Positions 5,799-14,399 of a stretch of DNA of 50,166 nt are shown here, piece by piece. Position 1 is the stretch's first letter; each line of letters opens with the position of its first letter. This stretch comes from Olsenella sp. SW781. Lineage in GTDB: Bacteria; Actinomycetota; Coriobacteriia; Coriobacteriales; Atopobiaceae. A model generated the notes under the pieces. That model was not told the origin of the DNA. It made no database searches and was given only the letters and a program-made list of their open reading frames with translations. Location of the stretch: positions 1 through 50,166 of the forward strand of contig NZ_SJOU01000018.1 in NCBI RefSeq assembly GCF_012027725.1, read 5' to 3'. A program made the position numbers and the translations under genes.

Positions 5799-7673
5799 GT
5801 GCAAGAGACGAAAGCTGCTGTGGAGGCTCAACGCCGCTACGGCTTTGGGAGCAACGTCGCGAAGCTCCTTCGCTGGCTTGTCCGCATCTGCGGACCGCGT
5901 GCGCTTGCCGTGTGCGCGCTGGACGTTGCCGCAGGCGTGACGCAGCCCTTCCTTGCGGCCGCGCTCCCCAGCGTCGTGGTCGCGGCGCTCACGTCCGGCG
6001 CGGAGCCGCTCGTCGCGCTTGCGTTCGTGGCCGGCGCGGCTGCCCTGCTCCAGGCGCTCGTTGTGCTCAAGACCTGGACGCAGGCCAAGTCAAACTGGTA
6101 CTACGTGTTCACTCGCGTCTGGGGCGGTCTCGACCTCTGCCGGGACGCGCTTGCTGCGGACTACCGCTACATAGAGAGCGACGAGGCGCACAAGAAGCTC
6201 GACCTCGCCACCCGCGCGTTTTTCAACGACAGCTCCATGGGCGTTGAGGAGGCGCTGCGCCGGCTCTTTGCAGCAGTTGGTGGGGCGCTCGGCATGGTGG
6301 CGTACGCGGCTGTCATCGGCGCGTTTGTCCCGTGGCTGCTCGTGCCGCTCGTGCTGCTCACCGTTGCCTCCATCGCGGCAAACCGCTGGGCAAACGAGAA
6401 GAGCTATGCCGTCATGGACGACGAGTTCGCCGCAAGCGAGGCCTTCGAGTACCTCAGACGGCAGGCGCTCGATCCCGCCAACGGCAAGGACATCCGCCTC
6501 TACCGCATGAGCGCGTGGTTCAAGCGCGCCTTCGCTCAGGTGCTCGATCGCAACGTGGAGCTCAGGGACATCGAGTACGGGGCCTTCGAGCGGGCGGGGT
6601 ACGTGGCGGCAACCTGTGCCCTCGTCCGCGACGGCGTCTCCTATGCCGCGCTCATCTGGCTTCTCTTTGCGGGTCTGATTGGCCTTCCGGAGTTTCTGCT
6701 GCTCGCGGGCATGGTCTCCGGCTTTGGCACCTGGATGCAGGCCGCCTTTGACAGCCTCTCAGAGCTCACGGTCCAGCTGCGTCACGTAAGTGCCTATCGA
6801 GAGGTCCACGACGACTGCATCCCCGCCGTCAGCGGCACAAATGCCGCCCCCAATCCCGGACGGGCGCATGAGATTCGTCTCGACCACGTGTCCTTCTCAT
6901 ATGACGGCAAGGCGGACGCGGTACATGACCTCACCCTCACCATCCACTCTGGCGAGAAGATCGCCCTCGTGGGCGTCAACGGCGCGGGCAAGACTACGCT
7001 CGTGAAGCTTCTCTGCGGGCTCTATCGTCCCACGTCCGGTGCCATCTACCTCGACGGCGCCGACGTTGCCTCCATCGACTCCCGGAGCCTGTGGCGCGAG
7101 TTCTCGGTGGTCTTCCAGGACTGCTTTCCCTTCTCGTTCACGGTCGCGGACAACGTGAGCTGCTCGTCGAGCGAGAAGGACGTGGACTTCGCGCGCTTGG
7201 ACGCGTGCCTTGCCCACGCGGACCTCGCCGAGAAGGTCGCGGGACTGCCGCACGGCACTGCAACCTACCTTGGGCAGGACGTGGACCCCGAGGGCGTCTC
7301 GCTCTCCGGCGGCGAGACCCAGCGGCTCATGCTTTCCCGCGCGCTCTACAAGGACGCGCCCGTGGTCCTTCTCGACGAGCCGACCGCGGCGCTTGACCCC
7401 CTGGCAGAGCGTCAGATGTACGAGCGCTACGACGAGCTCACGGCGGGCAAGACGAGCGTCTTCATCTCTCACCGGCTCTCGTCCACGCGCTTCTGCGAGC
7501 GGATTCTCTACATGGAGGGCGGGCACGTGGCCGAGCAGGGCACGCACGACGAGCTCATGGCCGCTGATGGCGGCTACGCCCGCATGTTCGAGACCCAGGC
7601 GCGCTACTACGAGGACGGCGTGCAAAAGGGACAGTCACTTTTGCACGGGGGAGGCGACGAGGATGCTGAGTAG
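5799..7673 (+). CDS. ABC exporter, fused permease and ATPase (first of pair)
   Basis: A 624-residue half-transporter: a membrane domain over roughly the first 320 residues, then an ATPase with Walker A GVNGAGKTT near residue 391, signature LSGGETQR near 502, Walker B VVLLDEPTAALD near 522 and switch His in FISHRLS. The start is GTG at 5799, placed just after the hairpin carrying AAAGGA; no better start is visible. It overlaps the next exporter gene by 11 nt and shares its architecture, so the two probably form a heterodimer. The last 17 residues include about nine encoded by a GGGGAC-type palindrome (VQKGQSLLH). The nearby LytTR/GHKL system suggests a peptide or antibiotic substrate, but no precursor gene is visible. 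Confidence 0.92.
   Translation: MQETKAAVEAQRRYGFGSNVAKLLRWLVRICGPRALAVCALDVAAGVTQPFLAAALPSVVVAALTSGAEPLVALAFVAGAAALLQALVVLKTWTQAKSNWYYVFTRVWGGLDLCRDALAADYRYIESDEAHKKLDLATRAFFNDSSMGVEEALRRLFAAVGGALGMVAYAAVIGAFVPWLLVPLVLLTVASIAANRWANEKSYAVMDDEFAASEAFEYLRRQALDPANGKDIRLYRMSAWFKRAFAQVLDRNVELRDIEYGAFERAGYVAATCALVRDGVSYAALIWLLFAGLIGLPEFLLLAGMVSGFGTWMQAAFDSLSELTVQLRHVSAYREVHDDCIPAVSGTNAAPNPGRAHEIRLDHVSFSYDGKADAVHDLTLTIHSGEKIALVGVNGAGKTTLVKLLCGLYRPTSGAIYLDGADVASIDSRSLWREFSVVFQDCFPFSFTVADNVSCSSSEKDVDFARLDACLAHADLAEKVAGLPHGTATYLGQDVDPEGVSLSGGETQRLMLSRALYKDAPVVLLDEPTAALDPLAERQMYERYDELTAGKTSVFISHRLSSTRFCERILYMEGGHVAEQGTHDELMAADGGYARMFETQARYYEDGVQKGQSLLHGGGDEDAE
7620..7646. repeat. GGGGAC-family palindrome inside coding sequence
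   Basis: GTGCAAAAGGGAC and GTCACTTTTGCAC (13-bp arms, one mismatch, one central base) lie inside the last codons of the exporter gene ending at 7673. The single mismatch and the lost G distinguish it from the perfect intergenic copies, as expected for a copy now constrained by or drifting in a reading frame. Confidence 0.7.
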
Positions 7674-9498
7674 TCTGGCGTTTCACAGGACGGGCCTTCG
7701 GCTGCTCGCCCTCGTGCGCAAGATCGACCCGGCGCTGTTGCCGGTGAGTCTCATCTACGCGCTCACTCAGGTGGCGGGCATCTACGTGGGACTTGCGCTC
7801 ACGGCTGGGCTCGTGGACGCGCTCGTGGCGCTTGAGCTCCGCAGGACCGTGGTCTATGCTGCGGCGCTCGTGGTGACGTCCTTTGTGATCTCATGCGTCT
7901 GCGCGCGCTGCAGGCGACGTGCGACGGTCGGTGGGATGCGGTGTGCCTGGCGCTTCAGCCTCATGCTGCGCGAGAAGGCTCTCTCGCTCTCTTACGAGAC
8001 CGCCGAGGACCCCAAGCTCGCTGAGCGCATTGCCTACATCGAGCGGACCGCCCAGATGCACGGCAGCATTGGCACGCTCCCGCGCTTTTATCGCGACCTC
8101 ATTGGGGCCGCCGTCAACATGCTCACCTGCGTTTCGCTCGTGGTGGCGCTTGCGTTTGCGCAGCCCGTGTCGACGGGCGTGCTCGGCGTCGTTGCCTCGC
8201 CCGCGGTCTCGGTGCTGTTGCTGGCGCTCGTCCTTCTTGTTGCGCTCGGCGGAAACACGCTGGTGGGCCGCTTTCGCGCGCGTCTTTTGGACTGGGTCAC
8301 GAGCACGCACTCCTCCGTAGAGAACCGCATCAGGTACCTGCTCAACCTCGTGCTCTTTGACCGGCGCGTCCCCAAGGTGGCCCGCATCTATGACATGGGT
8401 GACATGCTTATGCGCAATCTCGAGAAGAACCAGCGGGCCTCGCTGGAGTACTTCGATCGGTGGATTTCCAGTGAGCGACGAATCGACGTGGGGACGAGTG
8501 CTGTCAACGCCGTATTCACGGTGGCGTCCTATGCGCTCGTTGCGGTGAAGGTCCTTGCGGGCGCCATCACCGTAGGCGCCTTCACGCAGTACGCGGGAGC
8601 GCTCGCGCAGTTTGGCGCGGCGTACACGGCGCTCGTGTCCAACAACGGGGACCTGCGCCAGTGCTGCGGCTACCTGCAGGAGTTTCTCGACTTCATGGAC
8701 ATGGAGGACCCGCGCCCCGCAGGCTCCATCCCGCCGGAGAAGCGCGACGACGGGCAGTTCGAGCTCGCCTTCGAGCACGTGAGCTTCCGCTATCCGGGGA
8801 CGGACGCCTGGGTGCTGCGCGACGTCAACCTCAGGATTGACACGCTGGGCAAGCTCGCCGTGGTGGGCCCCAACGGCGCGGGCAAGACGACCTTCATCAA
8901 GCTGCTCTGCCGTCTCTACGACCCCACGGAGGGGCGCATCACGCTGAACGGCGTGGACATCCGCAAGTACGACGAGGAGGAGTACCGCGACCTCTTTGGC
9001 GTGGTCTTCCAGGACTTCAAGCTCTTTGCGTTTCCCGTGTGGGAGAACCTTGCTGCGGGCTATGGGCGCGATGAAGCGCGCCTGTGGAAGGCGCTCGCTC
9101 AGGCGGGGGCGGGCGGCTTCGTGCGCGCGTGGCCCGAGGGGCTGGAGACGCGCCTCTACAAGGACCTGGGCGACGGCGTGACGCCGTCGGGCGGCGAGGC
9201 ACAGAAGCTCGCGCTGGCCCGCGCGCTCTACAAGGACGCGCCGGTCGTGATCCTGGACGAGCCCACGGCGGCACTCGACCCCATCTCCGAGGCAGAGGTC
9301 TACGCGGGGTTTGACCGCATGGTTGAGGGTCGTACGGCAATCTACATCTCGCACCGCATGAGCAGCTGCCGGTTCTGCGACGACATCATCGTCTTTGACG
9401 GCGGATGCGTCGTGGAGCGCGGCTCGCACGAGGAGCTTCTTGCCGAGCATGGACTCTACGCCCAGCTCTGGGACGCCCAAGCGAGCTACTATGTGTGA
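7663..9498 (+). CDS. ABC exporter, fused permease and ATPase (second of pair)
   Basis: A 611-residue half-transporter. Walker A GPNGAGKTT lies near residue 401, Walker B VVILDEPTAALD near 528 and the switch His is in YISHRMS. The signature motif reads PSGGE where LSGGQ is usual (near residue 507); the serine and glycines are retained. The ATG at 7663 was chosen because GGGGAGG precedes it and it overlaps the upstream exporter by 11 nt; the reading frame is open much further upstream but only as a shadow of that gene. The pair probably forms one heterodimeric exporter. The TGA stop is supplied by the left arm of a 45-bp palindrome. Confidence 0.92.
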   Translation: MLSSLAFHRTGLRLLALVRKIDPALLPVSLIYALTQVAGIYVGLALTAGLVDALVALELRRTVVYAAALVVTSFVISCVCARCRRRATVGGMRCAWRFSLMLREKALSLSYETAEDPKLAERIAYIERTAQMHGSIGTLPRFYRDLIGAAVNMLTCVSLVVALAFAQPVSTGVLGVVASPAVSVLLLALVLLVALGGNTLVGRFRARLLDWVTSTHSSVENRIRYLLNLVLFDRRVPKVARIYDMGDMLMRNLEKNQRASLEYFDRWISSERRIDVGTSAVNAVFTVASYALVAVKVLAGAITVGAFTQYAGALAQFGAAYTALVSNNGDLRQCCGYLQEFLDFMDMEDPRPAGSIPPEKRDDGQFELAFEHVSFRYPGTDAWVLRDVNLRIDTLGKLAVVGPNGAGKTTFIKLLCRLYDPTEGRITLNGVDIRKYDEEEYRDLFGVVFQDFKLFAFPVWENLAAGYGRDEARLWKALAQAGAGGFVRAWPEGLETRLYKDLGDGVTPSGGEAQKLALARALYKDAPVVILDEPTAALDPISEAEVYAGFDRMVEGRTAIYISHRMSSCRFCDDIIVFDGGCVVERGSHEELLAEHGLYAQLWDAQASYYV

Positions 9499-9620
9499 AA
9501 AGGGGACGTGTTTTTTCGCGCAGAGTTTTTGGGACAGGTCGGCAGGGCGCACGCCACGCTGAACTCCGAGCAAAAACCTGTCCCAAAAACTCTGCGCGAA
9601 AAAACACGTCCCCTTTTCAC
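9495..9620. repeat. GGGGAC-family palindrome, perfect 45-bp arms
   Basis: Arms 9495-9539 and 9576-9620 are perfectly complementary over 45 bp, with a 36-nt loop. The outer part reads GTGAAAAGGGGACGTG followed by six T, and the inner part ends TTTTTGGGACAGG, so each arm holds two GGGACR motifs. It supplies the TGA of the exporter gene and lies between that gene and the co-directional response regulator, where it should reduce read-through. Confidence 0.9.
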
Positions 9621-9646
9621 AGGTCGTGAGGGGAGGGGAGAAGGAC

Positions 9647-10369
9647 GTGCTGCGCGTTGCCGTCGTCGATGACGAGGAAGCGGCCCGAGAGCTTTACGGC
9701 GCGCTCACGCGTGACTGGGCTCGGCACCGCGGCGTTGAGGCGGAGATCGTGGCCTTTGCGTCCGCCGAGCAGCTGCTCTTCTCGCTCGACGACGCGTCGT
9801 GCGACATCGCGCTCCTCGACATCGAGATGCCCGGGCTAGACGGCATGGCCCTCGCCCGCGAGCTGCGTTCCCGCGGCGAGCGCGCGCAGATCGTGTTCGT
9901 GACCGGCATCATCGACCACGCGCTCGACGGCTACGACGTGGACGCCGTCTCCTACCTCCTCAAGCCCGTGCGGTCCGAGAAGCTCGACGCGGCGCTCGAC
10001 CGGGCGCTCGACCGCGTGGGGCGAGAAGAGCCCGTGCTCGTGGTCGAGTCGGCGGGCGAGACGAGCCGCGTTCCCCTCACGCGCGTCTGCTTCCTCGAGG
10101 CGCGCGGTCACGACACGCTGGTCACGCTCGCGGACGGCACGCGACTCGTCTCCATGCGGGGCATCGCCCGGCTGGAGGTCGAGCTCTCTCGGATGTCGGG
10201 CCTCTTTCTCAAGACGCACCGCTCCTACCTCGTGAACCTCCCGCACGTGCGGCGCATCACGCGACGTGACGTGGAGATGGACACGGGCGACATGCTCCCC
10301 ATCGCGCGCGGGCGCTGGGAGGAGCTCAATCGTGCGTGGCTCGCGTGGTGTCGGGGGACGCTCGCATGA
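9647..10369 (+). CDS. LytTR-family response regulator
   Basis: A 240-residue response regulator. The receiver domain starts MLRVAVVDDEE, with the phospho-acceptor Asp58 in ALLDIEMPG and the conserved Lys in YLLKPV. The C-terminal LytTR DNA-binding domain (about residues 130-235) contains VCFLEARGHDTLV and FLKTHRSYLVNLPHV. Such regulators bind direct repeats upstream of bacteriocin, virulence or transport genes. I chose the GTG at 9647 because the receiver domain starts there and GGGGAG/AAGGA precedes it; a GTG at 9626 is possible. The stop overlaps the ATG of the sensor kinase (ATGA), indicating coupled translation. Confidence 0.92.
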   Translation: MLRVAVVDDEEAARELYGALTRDWARHRGVEAEIVAFASAEQLLFSLDDASCDIALLDIEMPGLDGMALARELRSRGERAQIVFVTGIIDHALDGYDVDAVSYLLKPVRSEKLDAALDRALDRVGREEPVLVVESAGETSRVPLTRVCFLEARGHDTLVTLADGTRLVSMRGIARLEVELSRMSGLFLKTHRSYLVNLPHVRRITRRDVEMDTGDMLPIARGRWEELNRAWLAWCRGTLA

Positions 10370-11607
10370 TCGCGCTCGCGGCACAGGTGGCGCTGCTTGT
10401 CGTGTACGCCGCATACGTTCGCGGGCTCGGACGCCTTCATGCGGGGCGTTGCGCGTGGGCGGTCGCGCTTGCCATCTGCGCGGCCGCGCTTGCCTGCGGA
10501 TGGTTTGGCGGTGAGCTCTGGTCCTGGGTGCTCACGGGCACGGCCGCGGACCCGCTCGCCGGCGGCGTCCCCTGGGGCGTCCCCGTCGCATGGGCCGTGA
10601 CGACGCTTGTCCTCACGCTGCTCGACGCCTTCTTCGACGAGGAGCCCTTCTCGCTCATGTGGGCTCCCGTCGCGGCGCCGGGCGCGCTGGTCTGCGTCCT
10701 TCTCGCCTGCGCCGTCGGCCTGGGCGGGGGCGTCGCGTCGGCCGATGTTGCCGCAGCGCTCGTTGGCGCGCCGCTCTGGCTGATGTTCGCGCTCGGCGCG
10801 CGCCGGCGGGGGAGCGCGAGCCTCCGCGAGACGGTCCTTCTCGCCTGCGTGCTCGCGCTCTGCTCGGTCGCGGTCGCCCTGGCAGGGCCCATGGTCGCGG
10901 CGGGCGCGCTCGCGGTGGAGCTTCTCGTCTACCTGCTGCTCACGGGTGGCTTCGAGCGTCTGCGCCGCGGCTTCGAGACCTCGACGGAGCGCTTCCAGCA
11001 GGAGGTCCTCTCGCGCCAGTACGACGAGATCCGCGGCATCTACCTGGACATGCGCGGCTGGCGGCACGACTATCACAACCACCTGCAGGTCATGAAGGCC
11101 GACCTTGCGGCGGGGCACCTCGACAAGCTCTCCGCCTACCTTGACGACCTCGAGCGCGACCTCGATCGCGTGGACACCTACGTCAAGTCCGGCAACCTCA
11201 TGGTGGACGCCATCCTGAACTCCAAGCTCAGCCTTGCCGAGAAGGGCGGCGTGGGCGTGACCTGCAAGGCCGTGGTTCCCGAGTCGCTCACGGTTGACGA
11301 CGTGGACCTCTGCGTGATCTTGGGGAACCTCCTCGATAATGCGCTCGAGTCCTGCGCGAAGCTGCCTGCGGGCGAGCGCTGGCTGCGCGTCTACCTGGCC
11401 GCGCGGGGCGCGCAGCTCTACGTGAGCATCCAGAACTCCGCCGTGGAGGATCCCAGCTTCAACGCGCGCAACTACATCTCGGAGAAGCGCGGCAACCACG
11501 GCCTGGGCATGAAGCGCGTGGCGGCCGTCGTAGACAAGTACGAGGGGTTCCTCAACCTGGCCAACGAGCCCGGCATCTTTGCCGCTGAGGTCAGCCTTCC
11601 GCTGTAG
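10366..11607 (+). CDS. GHKL-type sensor histidine kinase
   Basis: A 413-residue kinase of the AgrC/CitA-like GHKL class. Six or so hydrophobic helices fill residues 1-200, followed by the phospho-accepting His234 in RHDYHNHL, an N box NLLDNALESC and a G box NHGLGMKRVAAVVD. It should sense an external or membrane signal and phosphorylate the LytTR regulator whose gene it overlaps by four bases (ATGA). The neighbouring exporter pair makes a peptide or antimicrobial signal plausible, but there is no agrB- or agrD-like gene beside it. The 385-nt gap that follows begins with the second 86-nt palindromic element. Confidence 0.92.
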   Translation: MIALAAQVALLVVYAAYVRGLGRLHAGRCAWAVALAICAAALACGWFGGELWSWVLTGTAADPLAGGVPWGVPVAWAVTTLVLTLLDAFFDEEPFSLMWAPVAAPGALVCVLLACAVGLGGGVASADVAAALVGAPLWLMFALGARRRGSASLRETVLLACVLALCSVAVALAGPMVAAGALAVELLVYLLLTGGFERLRRGFETSTERFQQEVLSRQYDEIRGIYLDMRGWRHDYHNHLQVMKADLAAGHLDKLSAYLDDLERDLDRVDTYVKSGNLMVDAILNSKLSLAEKGGVGVTCKAVVPESLTVDDVDLCVILGNLLDNALESCAKLPAGERWLRVYLAARGAQLYVSIQNSAVEDPSFNARNYISEKRGNHGLGMKRVAAVVDKYEGFLNLANEPGIFAAEVSLPL

Positions 11608-11664
11608 CGAGCGTTGCCAGTGCGAAACGATGCGGATGATGGCGGTAGCATCGAATCATTTTTT

Positions 11665-11750
11665 ATTACATGGAAAACCATGTAGCAATCGGGGCCAAAT
11701 GGGCGGAATCGCCCGGCTGGGGCCTGTTGCTACATGGTTTTGAATGTAAT
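11665..11750. repeat. 86-nt palindromic element, copy 2
   Basis: Near-identical to the element at 5421-5506 and in the same orientation, differing only in the centre (CGCCCGGCTGGGG against CGCCCCCTGGGGG). The downstream 170 nt also match copy 1 but are expanded by imperfect GC-rich tandem units (GGCGGAGGGCGGCGCCGAC-like, about 11780-11860). The two copies bracket the exporter pair and its two-component system as direct repeats. The remainder of the 11608-11992 gap shows no gene. Confidence 0.85.
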
Positions 11751-11992
11751 AAATTACGCAACCAGCTGAGGGGAGGGGCGGAGGACGGCGGCGGGCGGAG
11801 GGCGGCGCCGACGGGAGGACGCCGCCGACGGGAGGGCGGCGCCGAGCGGAGGGCGGCGCTGACGAGAAGGGCGACGCGTCCGGAGGATGCAACCCTGATC
11901 CCGCGCGTCGCCAACCGGGCGGTACGGCGTGTGCGACAGTCTTCTCGAGGCGGTCGGCTTGGACTGCCGAGAGGGACCTAGGGGTGACCGTC

Positions 11993-12427
11993 ATGGAGCT
12001 GACGAGGAGCCACCGTCGGGTGGTTGTTGCCGCGCTCTGCGGGCTGGCCGCGCTCGCGTGCCTTGTCTGGTGCGTCGCGTCTCCGGTCCGCCGTCCGCTC
12101 GAGGACCTCCGCGTCGACGAGGTGGCGTCCGTGCGCCTCACGGATAACCACGGCCTCACCGAGGTCACGCTTGGCAACGAGGACCGCGAGTACGTCGCCG
12201 GCCTGATCTCGGACCTGGCGGGCACGCGCTTTGGCGGGCGGCTGCGGGACATGTCCGGCACCGAGCCCGTCTTCATCGTCGAGACCACGACGAGGGGCAC
12301 GATCGAGGTGACTGTCGTCGCTGGGTTGTCCTACTTCACGGTCGGAGGGACGCCGTATCACGAGGCCTTCGGGATGTCTGTGGTCCAGAGGCTCGAAGAG
12401 GTATACCGGAGGTACTGCGACTGGTAG
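11993..12427 (+). CDS. Small membrane-anchored protein of unknown function
   Basis: A 144-residue protein that I do not recognise. Residues 9-31 (VVVAALCGLAALACLVWCVASPV) form one membrane helix after a short positively charged N terminus, so the rest is probably outside the cell. The exterior part has alternating beta-like stretches (VASVRLTDNHGLTEVTL, GTIEVTVV, SYFTVGG) and ends in an acidic/basic helix. The ATG at 11993 follows AGGGGTGA; a GTG three codons upstream is an alternative. It stands alone between the sensor kinase and the ECF sigma gene. It may be a cell-envelope lipoprotein-like or signalling accessory protein, but this is a guess. Confidence 0.6.
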   Translation: MELTRSHRRVVVAALCGLAALACLVWCVASPVRRPLEDLRVDEVASVRLTDNHGLTEVTLGNEDREYVAGLISDLAGTRFGGRLRDMSGTEPVFIVETTTRGTIEVTVVAGLSYFTVGGTPYHEAFGMSVVQRLEEVYRRYCDW

Positions 12428-12562
12428 GCGGCACCTATACGTGCCGGCAGGGAGTGCCGGCCGAATTGACGCAAGGCGACGAGAAGTGCCGGGTTCTTCT
12501 CGTCATTTGTCGAGAAGTGCCGGCTTGAGGTGCCCGGCATGCCGACACTCATACGTGCCGGC
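12427..12562. repeat. GTGCCGG repeat cluster
   Basis: Two imperfect palindromes with CGTGCCGGC right arms (12427-12448 and 12541-12562) flank two direct copies of GAGAAGTGCCGG (12481-12492, 12512-12523) and one inverted pair GACGAGAA/TTCTCGTC (12478-12508). Downstream, GGTGTCGTCCGTGG is repeated in tandem (about 12608-12637), and a hairpin CGGGGCAAC/GTTGC(G)CCCCG lies at 12691-12712. No gene is seen in this 325-nt gap, which forms the leader region of the sigma-factor operon. Confidence 0.6.
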
Positions 12563-12752
12563 GGGGGCGGCCTGCATGCTGGCGGATGGTCGCCGGGCTG
12601 TCGGCACGGGGTGTCGTCCGTGGTGTCGTCCGTGGCGGGTCTCGCGAGAAAGGCTGTCAGGTTCTGCCGGGGCGCGTGTGGTATAGGTGACGGGGCAACA
12701 CCGGTTGCGCCCCGCCGGCCGTATCCGAAGACCCGAATGAAGGAGGTGGGCC

Positions 12753-13280
12753 GTGACCGACGTGCCCGCCGCGCCAGACCGCGACCCAGAGCGGCTCGTG
12801 CGCGCCTATGCGGACCTCGTGCTGCGGGTGTGCTACACCTACCTGCGCTCGACGGCCGATGCCGAGGACGTCTGCCAGGACACCCTCATCAAGCTGGTGT
12901 GCCGCGAGGAGCCGTTCCGGGATCTCGACCACGAGCGCGCCTGGGTGGTGCGCGTGGCGTCCAACGCGTGCAAGAACCTGCTGCGCGACCGCGGTGCCCA
13001 TCCGGAGGTGAACCTGGACGAGGTGCCCGAGCCGCCCTCCGGCGACGCGGTCGACGAGAGGGCGCTCCGACGGCGCGACGGCCGAGTGCTCGACGCCGTC
13101 ATGGCGCTCCCGCTGCCGCAGCGCGAGGCCGTGTTCCTGCACTACTACGCGGGCTATGGGGCCCGTGCCATTTCCGAGCTGGCGGGCGTGAGCGAGAACG
13201 CCGTCCACCAGCGCCTGAGCCGCGCGAGGGCGCAGCTCAGGGAGACCCTGAAGGGAGACTACGATGAGTTCCCCGCTTGA
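12753..13280 (+). CDS. ECF-type RNA polymerase sigma factor
   Basis: A 175-residue sigma-70 family member with only regions 2 and 4. Region 2 holds YLRSTADAEDVCQDTLIKL and the following AWVVRVASNACKNLLRDR; region 4 holds LPLPQREAVFLHYY and the helix-turn-helix AISELAGVSENAVHQRLSRAR. It would direct RNA polymerase to a stress or envelope regulon. AAGGAGG lies before the GTG start. It overlaps the downstream DUF4179 membrane protein gene by 17 nt, the usual layout of an ECF sigma and its membrane anti-sigma or effector. Clear -35/-10 elements for autoregulation could not be fixed in the leader. Confidence 0.93.
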   Translation: MTDVPAAPDRDPERLVRAYADLVLRVCYTYLRSTADAEDVCQDTLIKLVCREEPFRDLDHERAWVVRVASNACKNLLRDRGAHPEVNLDEVPEPPSGDAVDERALRRRDGRVLDAVMALPLPQREAVFLHYYAGYGARAISELAGVSENAVHQRLSRARAQLRETLKGDYDEFPA

Positions 13281-14388
13281 TTCCTACACCTCGTCCCTCG
13301 ACGAGCTCCGCTTTTCCAATGAGGCCAAGGCTCGCATGGCCGACGACCTGCGCGCCGTCGCCTGCGAGCGCGACGCCCGGTCCGGGCGCGCGGCGGAGGT
13401 GCTGAGCATGCCCGCCGCGCCCCGCGCCCATCGTCGCGGCCGCTGGCTGCGCGTCGCCGCCGTGCTCGCCCTGGCGCTCGTGCTGGGCGGGGGAGGGACC
13501 GTCGCCGTGGCGGCGGGCGTCATCCCGAACCCCGCCAACGTGCTCTCCGACATATTCGGAGGCGCGCCGGCCCAGACCGAGCTACTCGACGACGTGGGGC
13601 ATCCCATCGGCGCGAGCGCGACCTCCAATGGCGTCACCGTCACCGCGGAGGCCGTGATCGGCGACCGGGCCAACTACACCGTCGTCTACGCCATCGAGCT
13701 CGACGACCCCTCCGTGCTGGAGGGCCTGACGCCCAACGAGAACGGCCTGCTCCCCCTCATCGCCGACGCGTCGACCTACGTGGACGGAGCCATGTCGGGC
13801 GGCGGAGGTGCCTACTTCTACGATGCCGACCCCTCGGACAACGTCATCCAGTACGTCGAGACGATGTCCGTCAACACGTGGGACGGCTCCGGGATCATCG
13901 GGCGCACGGCGCGCTTCTCGATGCGCGGCATCCGCGCCTTCACCGAGGAGGGCGACAAGGGCACCATCGCGTCCGGCGAGTGGGACCTCAAGTTCGAGAT
14001 GAACTACGTGGACACCACCGTCGACCTGCCCGCGGGGCAGACGACCACCTGGCAGGGATCCGACGTCACGGTCGACGCCGTGACGGTCTCCGCCGTCGGC
14101 GTCACCGTGGACTACACGATCGACCGGCAGATGGGCGACCTCGGCCCCTCGGGGCAGCTGAGCGACGCCGCGGAGGCGGAGCAGGACGCGGTCATCGGGC
14201 TTCCCATCATGGTGACCTTCGCGGACGGCAGCACGTTCGACGCCACGGGCGCCAGCTCCACCGCCGAGAAGCGCGACGACGGCACGAGCGCCGTCGCGAA
14301 GAGCGCCACCTACGACCGCATCGTGGCCGCGGACGACATCGTGAGCGTGACGGTGGGCGACGTGGTGATCCCCGTCGGCGCGGCGTAG
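13264..14388 (+). CDS. DUF4179-type membrane protein, probable anti-sigma/effector
   Basis: A 374-residue protein with a short cytoplasmic N-terminal domain (residues 1-60), one membrane helix (about 61-86, VAAVLALALVLGGGGTVAVAAG) and a large beta-rich exterior domain. This topology and the 17-nt overlap with the ECF sigma gene match DUF4179 proteins, which are partners of ECF factors in Firmicutes and Coriobacteriia. The cytoplasmic part lacks a zinc-binding HxxxCxxC motif, so it would not be a classical ZAS anti-sigma factor. The exterior domain contains many Thr/Val-rich strands. It is followed by a 12-bp stem hairpin. Confidence 0.75.
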   Translation: MSSPLDSYTSSLDELRFSNEAKARMADDLRAVACERDARSGRAAEVLSMPAAPRAHRRGRWLRVAAVLALALVLGGGGTVAVAAGVIPNPANVLSDIFGGAPAQTELLDDVGHPIGASATSNGVTVTAEAVIGDRANYTVVYAIELDDPSVLEGLTPNENGLLPLIADASTYVDGAMSGGGGAYFYDADPSDNVIQYVETMSVNTWDGSGIIGRTARFSMRGIRAFTEEGDKGTIASGEWDLKFEMNYVDTTVDLPAGQTTTWQGSDVTVDAVTVSAVGVTVDYTIDRQMGDLGPSGQLSDAAEAEQDAVIGLPIMVTFADGSTFDATGASSTAEKRDDGTSAVAKSATYDRIVAADDIVSVTVGDVVIPVGAA

Positions 14389-14399
14389 CGCATCCGGTC

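Noticed and set aside
12753-14388. Classical zinc-binding anti-sigma factor beside the ECF gene
   Set aside because: The partner has no HxxxCxxC motif; its topology fits DUF4179 instead.
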